From assembly GCA_029212785.1 (NCBI GenBank), contig JARGOG010000004.1, forward strand, positions 60,354 through 124,353: a stretch of DNA of 64,000 nucleotides. The letters run 5' to 3'. The notes under the pieces are model-generated. The model did not search any database. It saw nothing but the letters and a program-made list of their open reading frames with translations, and was not told the DNA's origin. Every line of letters begins with the position of its first letter. The stretch's first letter is position 1. A program made the translations under genes and the position numbers. Origin of the DNA: Thalassobaculaceae bacterium. GTDB lineage: Bacteria > Pseudomonadota > Alphaproteobacteria > Thalassobaculales > Thalassobaculaceae. This document shows positions 17,529 through 25,542 of this stretch, piece after piece.

Positions 17529-19184
17529 ATGATGACGGATACGGCCCCCAATAAGGCACAAACACCGGCACCGCGCGGCGACCTGCTCGACGTGGCCATC
17601 GTGGGAGGTGGCCTCGCCGGCCTCTATGCGCTCCATCGTCTGCGGGGCATGGGCATTTCCGCGCGCGTCTTCGAAGCCGGAAACGGCGTCGGCGGCACCT
17701 GGTTCTGGAACCGCTATCCAGGGGCCCGCTGCGATATCGAGAGCCTGGAGTATTCCTACAGTTTCTCGGATGACCTTCAGCAGGAGTGGAAGTGGCCCGA
17801 GCGCTATGCCACGCAACCGCAGATCCTGGCCTACATCAATCACGTCGCCGAGCGCTTCGATCTGATGCGCGATGTTCAATTGGAGACCCGCATCCTCGCC
17901 GCCGAGTTCGATCGGTCGTCCGACAGTTGGACGCTGCGCACGAACAAGGACGAGGTCGTGTCGGCCCAGTTCTGCATCATGGCAACCGGCAACCTGTCCA
18001 CCCCTCGGGTCCCGGATTTCAAGGGATTGGAGAACTTCAAAGGCAAGTGGTACCACAGCGGGATGTGGCCGGCTGCAGGGGTCGATTTCAGCGGCCAGCG
18101 CGTGGGTGTGATCGGAACGGGATCGTCGGGTATCCAGATGATTCCGATGATCGCCAAGCAGGCGGAACACCTTTTTGTCTTTCAGCGCACACCGAATTTC
18201 TGCCTGCCGGCGCAGAACGGTCCAATGGAGGCCGAGCGCGAGGCGGCCTACAAAGCGAACTATCCCGTCCGTCGCCAGGAGGCGCGGACCTCCGGGTTCG
18301 GCGTTTCCGGTTATCCGACGCCGACGCAATCCGCCCTTGAGGTTCCGCCCGAGGAACGACGCCGCAACTACGAAGAACTCTGGCAGCGTGGCGGCAGCAT
18401 CGGCTTCCTGTCCTGCTACAACGATTTCCTTGTCGATGAGCGCGCCAATGACACGGCGGCCGAATTCGTCCGCGAGAAGATCCGCGGCATCGTGCGGGAT
18501 CCCGCGGTGGCCGAGGCGCTGGCACCCAAGGATCACCCGATCGGCACCAAGCGGCTCTGTCTCGATACCGGGTATTACGAGGTCTATAACCGCGACAATG
18601 TCTCGCTGATCGACGTGCGCAACGCGCCGATCGAGGAAATCACCGAGCGCGGCGTACGGACCGCCGACGGTGAATTCGAACTGGATGCAATCGCGTTCGC
18701 CACCGGCTTCGACGCGATGACAGGGGCGTTGCGCGAGATTGACCTGCGGGTAAAGGGCGGGGAAGCTCTGGCGGACGTGTGGGAGGCGGGCCCGCGCACC
18801 TATCTCGGCCTGTCCGTGGCGGGGTTCCCGAACATGTTCATGGTGACCGGTCCGGGCAGCCCGAGCGTGAAGAGCCAGATGATCCTTTCCATCGAGCAGC
18901 ATGTCGACTGGATCTCCAATTTCATCGACTACGCTCGGAATGGCCAGATCTCCCGTATCGAAGCGGATATCGACGCCCAGGACCGTTGGGTGGCGCATGT
19001 CAACGAGGTGGCCGATAGCACGCTCTATCCGGTGGCAAACTCCTGGTATGTCGGTGCCAACATTCCCGGTAAGCCGCGTGTATTCATGCCATATGTCGCG
19101 GGCGTCGGCGTCTATCGACAGAAATGCGACGAGGTCGCCTCTAAGGGGTATGAAGGTTTCAAGCTGACCGGGCGCGGGGGGTGA
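17529..19184 (+). CDS. Baeyer-Villiger monooxygenase (FAD, NADPH)
   Basis: A 551-aa flavoprotein. The FAD site GGGLAGLYALHR is near residues 26-37. The BVMO fingerprint F-x-G-x3-H-x3-W-P is exact at residues 170-181 (FKGKWYHSGMWP). It is followed at once by the NADPH site GVIGTGSSGIQM. This places it with cyclohexanone/phenylacetone-type enzymes rather than plain FMOs. It inserts oxygen next to a ketone to give an ester or lactone. Last gene of the dehydrogenase-TRAP operon, with GAGGAG upstream. The dehydrogenase upstream and the esterase at 11416 fit before and after its step. Confidence 0.94.
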   Translation: MMTDTAPNKAQTPAPRGDLLDVAIVGGGLAGLYALHRLRGMGISARVFEAGNGVGGTWFWNRYPGARCDIESLEYSYSFSDDLQQEWKWPERYATQPQILAYINHVAERFDLMRDVQLETRILAAEFDRSSDSWTLRTNKDEVVSAQFCIMATGNLSTPRVPDFKGLENFKGKWYHSGMWPAAGVDFSGQRVGVIGTGSSGIQMIPMIAKQAEHLFVFQRTPNFCLPAQNGPMEAEREAAYKANYPVRRQEARTSGFGVSGYPTPTQSALEVPPEERRRNYEELWQRGGSIGFLSCYNDFLVDERANDTAAEFVREKIRGIVRDPAVAEALAPKDHPIGTKRLCLDTGYYEVYNRDNVSLIDVRNAPIEEITERGVRTADGEFELDAIAFATGFDAMTGALREIDLRVKGGEALADVWEAGPRTYLGLSVAGFPNMFMVTGPGSPSVKSQMILSIEQHVDWISNFIDYARNGQISRIEADIDAQDRWVAHVNEVADSTLYPVANSWYVGANIPGKPRVFMPYVAGVGVYRQKCDEVASKGYEGFKLTGRGG

Positions 19185-19441
19185 CGCCGTCACAGGAACG
19201 GTGATCAGCGCGCTGTCACAAAGCGACGACCGACGCGCGCTTTTTCTGGCTCTTCGGCCTTGAGACGTCCAACTCCAACCCGGATCCGCCCCGATTTGCC
19301 GTGGATCCGGCGAGAGCTTCTTTCCCAGCACGCATCCGCCACATAGCCACGCCCATCTTCCGGCCGGGGATGCCACGGCATCCCGGGACATGGTGGGGTC
19401 GGACATATTCCCGCCGATTGGCGCTCGCTTCAGTTTGTGAT
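19185..19441. other. Intergenic region between BVMO and fur
   Basis: About 260 bases without a convincing gene. It may contain the end of the BVMO transcript (a GC-rich stretch ending GCGCGCTTTTT near 19229-19248) and leads into the Fur box at 19442. No strong hairpin was found. Confidence 0.4.
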
Positions 19442-19460
19442 ATTGATAATCATTATCAAT
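19442..19460. promoter_or_regulatory. Near-consensus Fur box upstream of fur
   Basis: ATTGATAAT, a central C, then ATTATCAAT form a perfect 9-1-9 inverted repeat, close to the classical Fur box (GATAATGATAATCATTATC). It ends 19 bp before the first possible fur start codon and 55 bp before the better one, so Fur probably regulates its own gene. Confidence 0.88.
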
Positions 19461-19515
19461 TGATATTGGGCCGATCCGGATGAGGGCTGGAGATCGGCCG
19501 GCTGAGGAGGCGGAA

Positions 19516-19968
19516 TTGGATTTGGTGAAGCGGGAGCAGTCGGCGCTCGAAGGCCTGGAGGCCCTGTGTCACGCGAAAGGATTGCGGATCACCGGCCAGC
19601 GACGGGTGATCGTTCAGATCCTGATGGATGCCGACGACCATCCAGACGCGGACGAACTTCACAGCATGGTCCGAAAGGTTGATCGGTCAATTTCCATTGC
19701 CACGGTTTACCGAACGCTCCAGGTCCTTGAGCAAATGAACATCGTCGCGAAAAGAGACTTCGGCGACGGGCGTGCCCGGTACGAGATCAGCGTGGGCCAG
19801 CGCGACCACCATCATCATATGATCGATATCGAATCCGGCGAGGTCATCGAGTTCTACAATCAGGAACTCGAGGATCTGAAGATGCGGATCGCCGATGAGC
19901 TGGGGTTCGATCTCGTCGACCACCATCTGGAACTGTTCGGCACCCGTCTGGCGTCCGCAGGCGACTGA
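19516..19968 (+). CDS. fur: Fur-family metal-responsive repressor
   Basis: A 150-aa Fur-family protein. The DNA-binding part is GLRITGQRRVIVQILMDADD with DRSISIATVYRTLQVLEQMN; the metal region holds HHHHMIDIESGEVIEF and the C-terminal VDHHLELFG. The classic CxxC zinc pairs are absent, as in many alphaproteobacterial Fur/Mur proteins. I favour the TTG at 19516 because GAGGAGG lies 5 bases upstream and the resulting N-terminus fits family length; an ATG at 19480 would add 12 residues but has no ribosome site. Placed next to heme and siderophore genes and behind a Fur box, an iron role is likely. Mur (manganese) or Irr function is less likely. Confidence 0.9.
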   Translation: MDLVKREQSALEGLEALCHAKGLRITGQRRVIVQILMDADDHPDADELHSMVRKVDRSISIATVYRTLQVLEQMNIVAKRDFGDGRARYEISVGQRDHHHHMIDIESGEVIEFYNQELEDLKMRIADELGFDLVDHHLELFGTRLASAGD

Positions 19969-20093
19969 GGGGAGGAATTGGGGCCGGATCCATTCCTGGT
20001 GCCATCCGCCGGTATCGGAGGATCACGTTCACCACGCCTTGGCCGACCGGCTTGCACCGGGAAACCTCACCCACGATCCGGATGCTCAAACGA

Positions 20094-20891
20094 TCAGATG
20101 GCCCCCGACTGGAGAACCACCGGACGGCCCGTGCGCGGATGGGGAATGATCTCGGCATCGAGATGGAAGAGATCGGCGAGCAGGGCCGGCGTCAGGCCCT
20201 CCGCGACGGGCCCGTCATAAGCAATCCGTCCCGCACTCAGCACAACCAGGCGGTCGGCATAGGCCGCCGCCAGATTCAGGTCGTGCACCACCGCGATCAC
20301 CGCGTTACCGGACCGCGCGAAGGTCCGGGTGATCTCCATCACCCGGTGCTGATGGGCCGGGTCCAGGCTTGCGGTCGGTTCGTCCAGTATCAGCAGTTTC
20401 GGGCCGAGCCGTGGGCTGGCTCGCAACTGCACGAGGCAACGGGCGAGATGCACGCGCTGGCGTTCGCCCCCGGAGAGCGTCGGCACGAACCGATCTCGCA
20501 GATGCGCAATCCCCACCCGATCCAGCGTGGCGTTGACCAGCTCCGGCCCGTCGATCTTGGCACCGGCGTCGCGGGCGCAGTGCAGGCCGAGCTGTACCAC
20601 TTCGTATGCCGTGAAGTGGAAGAGCAAGGAAGTGGACTGGGGCAGCACGGTGCGGCGGAGCGCCAACTCGCGGGGGGAATGGCTTGCCACCGGCCGCCCC
20701 TGAAGGAGAACGGATCCGCCCGAGATCGCTCGCTCGCCCGAGAGGCCCGCGATCAGGGTGGACTTGCCGGCTCCGTTCGGCCCGACGACGGCCACGATCT
20801 CGCCGACGTCCAACGAGAAGTCGACATGGGAGAGAATTTCGGATGCGCCGTAGCGCATCGTCAGCTCGCGTGCCTGCAGCAGGATGCTCAT
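20094..20891 (-). CDS. hmuV: Heme ABC transporter ATP-binding protein HmuV
   Basis: A 265-aa ATPase that powers heme import. Walker A is GPNGAGKST (residues 37-45), the signature is LSGGERQRVHLARCLVQL, Walker B is LLILDEPTASLDP, and the switch is VVHDLNLA. The insertion ASPRLGPKLL before Walker B is typical of HmuV. Its ATG (20889-20891) overlaps the hmuU stop as ATGA. The much longer frame running into hmuU sequence on this strand is an artefact. Last gene of the hmuR-hmuT-hmuU-hmuV operon, convergent with fur. Confidence 0.95.
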   Translation of the reverse strand: MSILLQARELTMRYGASEILSHVDFSLDVGEIVAVVGPNGAGKSTLIAGLSGERAISGGSVLLQGRPVASHSPRELALRRTVLPQSTSLLFHFTAYEVVQLGLHCARDAGAKIDGPELVNATLDRVGIAHLRDRFVPTLSGGERQRVHLARCLVQLRASPRLGPKLLILDEPTASLDPAHQHRVMEITRTFARSGNAVIAVVHDLNLAAAYADRLVVLSAGRIAYDGPVAEGLTPALLADLFHLDAEIIPHPRTGRPVVLQSGAI

Positions 20892-21997
20892 CCCCAATCC
20901 TTCCGCTTCACCAGAAGCCAGATGAAGAACGGCCCTCCGACCAGGGCGGTGACCACGCCGATCGGGAGCTCCGACGGCAGAACGATCATGCGCGCTAACA
21001 GATCGGCCATCAGGAACAGGCTGGCACCCAGCAGTGCCGTCCCGGGCAGGAGCCACCGATGATCCGGCCCGGCCAGCAGCCGGACGATATGGGGAACGAC
21101 GAGACCGACGAAGCCGATCACGCCGGACACCGACACGGCGCCGCCGACAGCCACGGCGGTGAGGCCGATGGCCAGGCGTTTGACGCGTTGCGGGTCGTGT
21201 CCCATATGGAAGCTCTCCCGCTCTCCCAGAAGCATCGCGTTCAGCGCACCGGCGAGACGTGGCAGCACGAGGATCGGAACGACCATCAGTACGGCGGCCG
21301 GCAGCAATAGGGGCCAGTTCAGCCCGGCGACGCTGCCGAGGGTCCAGAAGGACAGATCCCGGAGCTGTTGTTCGTCGCTCAGGAAGATCAGGAACCCGAT
21401 GCCGGCCTGGGCGATGGCGCTGATCGCCACACCCGCGAGAAGGGTCGTGGCCGCCATGGTCTGACCTCCGACACTGCCCAATCGATACACGATCGCCGTC
21501 GCGGCCAACCCGCCGAACAGGGCGGCTACCGGCAGGGCGAAAGCGCGGGTTTCCGGGGGGAGCGTTCCGAGGAGCCCGCCGCCGACCACAATGACGGCGA
21601 CCGCCGCCAGGGCGGCACCGCTGGAGACACCGATGAGTGCGGGATCGGCCAGCGGGTTGCGGAAGATCCCCTGCATCGTGGCTCCCGCCATGGCCAGGGA
21701 GGCGCCGACAAGGCACCCGGCCGCGACCCGCGGCACCCGGATCGACCAGAACACCAAGGCATCGCGGGTCTCGGTCTCCCAGACAAAATCGGCTCCGAGC
21801 GCGTTCAGGATCAGGCGCCCGATCACGTCGGGAGGGATCGGCACGGCACCGATGCCCAGTGCTAGGAACAGCGACAGGACTAGGAAGCCGGCGCAACCGG
21901 CCAGGACGATTGCCGCCTGCCGTTCGCGTGGGGCCATGGCCGTCAAGCGGGCCCGGTATCCCGGTCTCGACCAAGCGGGCGAAGGGGATGGTGTCAT
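20888..21997 (-). CDS. hmuU: Heme ABC transporter permease HmuU (FecCD family)
   Basis: A 369-aa inner-membrane permease with about ten hydrophobic segments. FecCD family marks include IRVPRVAAGCLVGASLAMAG, QGIFRNPLADPALIGVSSGA, GFVGLVVPHIVRLLAGPDHR and the C-terminal ELPIGVVTALVGGPFFIWLL. It overlaps hmuT by 4 bp upstream and hmuV by 4 bp downstream, so the three are translationally coupled. It moves heme from HmuT to the cytoplasm. Confidence 0.95.
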   Translation of the reverse strand: MTPSPSPAWSRPGYRARLTAMAPRERQAAIVLAGCAGFLVLSLFLALGIGAVPIPPDVIGRLILNALGADFVWETETRDALVFWSIRVPRVAAGCLVGASLAMAGATMQGIFRNPLADPALIGVSSGAALAAVAVIVVGGGLLGTLPPETRAFALPVAALFGGLAATAIVYRLGSVGGQTMAATTLLAGVAISAIAQAGIGFLIFLSDEQQLRDLSFWTLGSVAGLNWPLLLPAAVLMVVPILVLPRLAGALNAMLLGERESFHMGHDPQRVKRLAIGLTAVAVGGAVSVSGVIGFVGLVVPHIVRLLAGPDHRWLLPGTALLGASLFLMADLLARMIVLPSELPIGVVTALVGGPFFIWLLVKRKDWG

Positions 21998-22872
21998 TGC
22001 GGTTTGGCGGGCGCGGTATCGGGGTGAAAGCCCGCCGACAGCACGGAGATCGCTTCGGCGATCCGGGGGCCGAAGCCGAAGACCAGCAATCCGTCGACAC
22101 TGACGATCCGCCCGCTCCGCGCGGCCTTGGTCGGGGCCATTTCAGGGCGCTGAAGAAGGGCCGCGGGTCCGCCCATCTGCTCCAGCGTACGGTTCGGCAC
22201 CAGGAGGATCTCCGGGTCCGCGAGCACGGCCGCCTCGGGAGACAACGGCTTGTAACCCTCGTACCCGGAGATCGCATTGACCCCGCCGGCCGCTTCAATG
22301 ATACCGGCTGCCGCCGTATTACGTCCGGCGGCGAGAGGGGCCCCCTTGCCCACGCTGAGGAGAAACAGAACGCGGGGCGGATTCGGACGGGCGCGGGCCT
22401 CCTGGGAAAGGGTCATGGCCCGGCTGGTGATCTCCTCGGCAAGCCGTTCCCCGTCCCGCTGCCGGCCGAGTGCCGAGGCGACGGCCTGGATCTTCCGCCC
22501 GACGCCGGGGATATCGGTGGCGTGCTCCGTCTTGACCAGGGCGATGCCGGCGGCGTCGAGCTGCTCCATGACCGCCTCCGGCCCGGCGTCCCCTTCGGCG
22601 AGGATCAGGTCCGGAGCCAGTGCGAGGATCGGCTCCACCGCCAGCCGGCGGAGATAGCCGACATTGGGCAGTGCTTGTGCCGCCGACGGATACAGGCTGG
22701 TGGAGTCCACGGCCACCAGCCTGTCCTCCTCGCCCAGAAGATAGACGATCTCGGTGATCGAGCCGCCGATCGAGAGCACCCGTGACGGTTCGGCATGGCT
22801 GTCCGTGCCGCCGGCCGGTACCAAGGCGGCGGCCAGGATCAGGCCCACTAGGGGGCGGAGGGTGATACGCAT
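21994..22872 (-). CDS. hmuT: Periplasmic heme-binding protein HmuT
   Basis: A 292-aa periplasmic receptor with a signal peptide (LVGLILAAALVPAGGTDSHAEP, cleavage near residue 24). The family opening RVLSIGGSITEIVYLLGEEDRLVAVDSTSLYP is clear. The ATG at 22870-22872 marks the true start; an upstream in-frame extension overlapping the receptor gene is not credible. It begins 11 bp after the hmuR stop and overlaps hmuU by 4 bp. It hands heme to HmuUV. Confidence 0.94.
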   Translation of the reverse strand: MRITLRPLVGLILAAALVPAGGTDSHAEPSRVLSIGGSITEIVYLLGEEDRLVAVDSTSLYPSAAQALPNVGYLRRLAVEPILALAPDLILAEGDAGPEAVMEQLDAAGIALVKTEHATDIPGVGRKIQAVASALGRQRDGERLAEEITSRAMTLSQEARARPNPPRVLFLLSVGKGAPLAAGRNTAAAGIIEAAGGVNAISGYEGYKPLSPEAAVLADPEILLVPNRTLEQMGGPAALLQRPEMAPTKAARSGRIVSVDGLLVFGFGPRIAEAISVLSAGFHPDTAPAKPQ

Positions 22873-22883
22873 CGGACCGGACC

Positions 22884-25010
22884 TCAGAACGCCAGACGAT
22901 AGGCGATGGAGCCCTTGAAATTCCGGCCCGGCTCGGAGACGCCGGCGAAGACCCGCTCGTAGTCGCGGTCGAACACGTTGTCGACGCCGAGATTGATGGC
23001 CAGGCCCTGCAGCGCCGGCTCTTTGGGTGCCCACTGCACATAGAGATCGAACACGGAATAGCCGCCACGTTCCTCGCTGGAGTCGTCCACATTGTCGAAC
23101 CCGGAGACGAACTCGCCCTCGACGCCGACCACGGCATCGATCTCGTGCAGGCGCAGGCCGATATCGGTGCTCAGACGGTCCGGGGTCAGCACGCCCAGAG
23201 ATTCCCCAGTCCGCGTGTTTTCACCGTCGATCGAGGAGAACCCGGCGGTCACGTAGAACCGCGGCGCGTCGTACGAGGCTTCGAGCTCATAGCCCTCAAG
23301 TTCCGCTTCCGGGACGTTGACGGTGTCGGTGGTCCCCGCATTGCAGCCGGTATATGGCGGAATGAAGCAGCTGACGGACGGACCGGCACTGTTCACCGAG
23401 ATGTCGATCAGATTCTTTACATCGGACTGGAAGTAGGCGCCCTTGATCCGGAACTCGTCGTCCTTCAGCAGGGTGTTGGCCCGTTCGTAACCGAGGCCGA
23501 ATTCCAGCGTGTCGGACACTTCGGGCTTCAGGTCCGGGTTCGCCACGAAGCTGTTGACCGCGGTCTGACCGTTGGGCAGCGGGATCGCGAAATGCGTTCC
23601 CTCGTTGTACAGCTCGTTGATGGACGGGGCGCGGAAGGCGCGGCCGTAGCTGGCGAAGCCGACAAGTCCGCGGACCGGTTCGTAGGAAACGGCGATCTTC
23701 GGCGAGATCTCGTCATCGCTGGAGCCGTCGTCGATGTCTGAATCGGCCGAGAAGCTGTCGTAGCGTACCCCCGGAATGATGGTCAGAGTGCCTGGGACCA
23801 CGTCGCTGATCTCGAAGCTACCCTGCAGGAACGCGCCGGCGAATTCGGCCTCCGCGTTCGGCACGCCGGACCGGCTGCCGTCGGCGCTGGCGGAGTCATA
23901 GCCTTCCTGTTCGTCCTGCGATGCCTCCACGCCGTAGGTGAGGGTCAGGGAGGACCGCTCGGCCAGGGAGAACCGGCTGCGGTTGTCGATGAACAGGCCG
24001 TATGTGTCGACATCCTGCTCGACGATGCGTCCCGAGTCCTCATAGGTCTGATTGACCTGCGCGTTGGTGAAATAGGCCGACGCGTCGAGATCGAGCCAGT
24101 TCTGGCCGACAGGGGCGTACAGCACCTGTCCGCGGATCGTGTCGCTCCGGATGTCCTTGTCCGTGATGTCGGAATCCGCCGCCGTATTGGCCCGCTGTCC
24201 GTTCGCGGGCTCGCGCGCGTCGTTGTTGAACACGAGATAGGAGAGCGAGGCCGACAATCCCGGGGAGATCTCGATATCCGCTTTCGCCAATCCCGAGATG
24301 ATGTCGTCGTCGGAGACGAGCTCCGTGCCGTTGCCGAGCTTGATGTCGTCTGAGTCGCGCTTCACGATGCCGCCCACGAGGCCGACCCCATCCAGCGGGC
24401 GGCCACCGATGACCAGACTCTCCGTGAACTCCTGATTGACGTCCTGGTAGCCGAACTTGGCACGACCTGCGAGCGTGTCGTCGCCCTGCAGCAGATCGTC
24501 GGCCGAGAGCGTGCGTAGCGAGATCAGGCCGCCCATGGCGCCGCTGCCGTAAAGCGAGGAGGCGCCGCCGCGGAGGACTTCGCCGCCGGCCAGAAGTGCG
24601 GGGTCGACGAAGACCCGGCCATTGTGGCCCGAGACGAAATTCTGACGTGCGCCGTCGATGCGGATCTGGACGTTCTCGCCCTCGAATCCTCTGATTGTCG
24701 GGACCTGGCCGGTCCGACGCGGGCCGCCTTCGAAATGCACGCCCGGGACGGATCGGAACATGTCGTCGAGCGTGTCCGGGTCCTTGAGATCGATCTGCTC
24801 GCGGTCGATGACGGTTACCATGCCGGGATACCGCATGGCCGAGATCGGGCTGCGGGTCGCCGATACGGAGACCGGCCCCAACTCTATTCGCCCGGTATTC
24901 GCCGGCTCAGTCCCGCCTTGTGACTGGGCAACGGCGCTGGTCGCTAGGCCGCACAATACAAGCACGAACGAGGCCGCACTTACGCCAGCCAAACAGTTCC
25001 TGGTAGCCAC
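22884..25010 (-). CDS. hmuR: TonB-dependent heme/hemoglobin receptor
   Basis: A 708-aa outer-membrane receptor with a signal peptide ending near AVAQ, a TonB-box-like stretch (ELGPVSVSATRS), a plug domain (VPGVHFEGGPRRTGQVPTIR) and a 22-strand barrel ending in the usual aromatic AYRLAF. The heme-receptor signatures FRAP (YGRAFRAPSINELY) and NPDL (ANPDLKPE) are both present, with a His between them in EGTHF, as in HemR/HmuR proteins. The GTG start has AGGGGG upstream. First gene of the hmu operon, divergent from the heme monooxygenase across two Fur-like sites. Confidence 0.93.
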   Translation of the reverse strand: MATRNCLAGVSAASFVLVLCGLATSAVAQSQGGTEPANTGRIELGPVSVSATRSPISAMRYPGMVTVIDREQIDLKDPDTLDDMFRSVPGVHFEGGPRRTGQVPTIRGFEGENVQIRIDGARQNFVSGHNGRVFVDPALLAGGEVLRGGASSLYGSGAMGGLISLRTLSADDLLQGDDTLAGRAKFGYQDVNQEFTESLVIGGRPLDGVGLVGGIVKRDSDDIKLGNGTELVSDDDIISGLAKADIEISPGLSASLSYLVFNNDAREPANGQRANTAADSDITDKDIRSDTIRGQVLYAPVGQNWLDLDASAYFTNAQVNQTYEDSGRIVEQDVDTYGLFIDNRSRFSLAERSSLTLTYGVEASQDEQEGYDSASADGSRSGVPNAEAEFAGAFLQGSFEISDVVPGTLTIIPGVRYDSFSADSDIDDGSSDDEISPKIAVSYEPVRGLVGFASYGRAFRAPSINELYNEGTHFAIPLPNGQTAVNSFVANPDLKPEVSDTLEFGLGYERANTLLKDDEFRIKGAYFQSDVKNLIDISVNSAGPSVSCFIPPYTGCNAGTTDTVNVPEAELEGYELEASYDAPRFYVTAGFSSIDGENTRTGESLGVLTPDRLSTDIGLRLHEIDAVVGVEGEFVSGFDNVDDSSEERGGYSVFDLYVQWAPKEPALQGLAINLGVDNVFDRDYERVFAGVSEPGRNFKGSIAYRLAF

Positions 25011-25071
25011 TCCATCCCCCTAAGCCTTGGAACGCAATCCGGATGATCGATCACCGGCAGGTGGGACGTTA

Positions 25072-25116
25072 TTAATAATGACTCGCAAAAGCAATAATAT
25101 TGAGAATGACCCGCAA
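25072..25116. promoter_or_regulatory. Two tandem Fur-like sites between hmuR and the heme monooxygenase
   Basis: TTAATAATGACTCGCAA (25072-25088) and TTGAGAATGACCCGCAA (25100-25116) each match 13 of 17 positions of the TTGCGAATSATTCGCAA pattern seen upstream of the other iron units here. They share AATGACYCGCAA as a direct repeat 28 bp apart. Their place between two divergent heme genes suggests joint iron control. Confidence 0.65.
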
Positions 25117-25171
25117 TTACGATAAACGAGCCGGCAAATTGGTGCTTGGGATCCAAGGCAGGGAGGACGGC

Positions 25172-25483
25172 ATGTTCATCGCAATGAACCGGTTTAAGGT
25201 CGCAAAAGGGTCGGAGGAGGAGTTCGAGAAGGTCTGGGCGGAACGGGACAGCCATTTGGACGAAGTCGCCGGCTTCGTCGAGTTTCGGCTACTCCGGGGC
25301 CCCGAAGCGGAGGACCATACGCTGTTCGCTTCCCACACCATCTGGCGAGACCGTGACTCGTTCGACGCCTGGACCAAATCCGAGGCGTTCCGCAGAGCCC
25401 ATGCCGGTGCCGGCACCCGCAAGGTTCTGTATCTCGGCCACCCACAGTTCGAAGGTTTCGAAGTGATTCTGGAAGGGCGGTAG
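25172..25483 (+). CDS. IsdG/HmuD-like heme-degrading monooxygenase
   Basis: A 103-aa protein with an ABM fold. It keeps the IsdG-type catalytic residues at matching positions: Asn6 (MNRFKV), Trp67 (FDAWTKS) and His77 (RRAHAG). Opening MFIAMNRFKVAKGSEEEF fits the family. The ATG at 25172 follows GGGAGG by 5 bases; an upstream in-frame start at 25100 is poor. The enzyme should cleave heme imported by HmuTUV and release iron in the cytoplasm. It is divergent from hmuR, sharing the iron-controlled region. Confidence 0.9.
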   Translation: MFIAMNRFKVAKGSEEEFEKVWAERDSHLDEVAGFVEFRLLRGPEAEDHTLFASHTIWRDRDSFDAWTKSEAFRRAHAGAGTRKVLYLGHPQFEGFEVILEGR

Positions 25484-25542
25484 CAAACGGCGGACCCAGA
25501 CGTATCGGTCGCGATCGTCGTCGACACCGTAGCGGCGGTCGC

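Noticed and set aside
17496..19406. A 636-codon open frame on the minus strand over the BVMO gene
   Set aside because: It is the antisense shadow of a clear FAD monooxygenase with exact family motifs, a common effect of high GC content; its translation is low-complexity and rich in Arg, His and Gly.
20094..22298. Apparent fusion of HmuV with a long N-terminal extension
   Set aside because: The extension reads the hmuU and hmuT region in the wrong frame; HmuV has its own ATG overlapping the hmuU stop.
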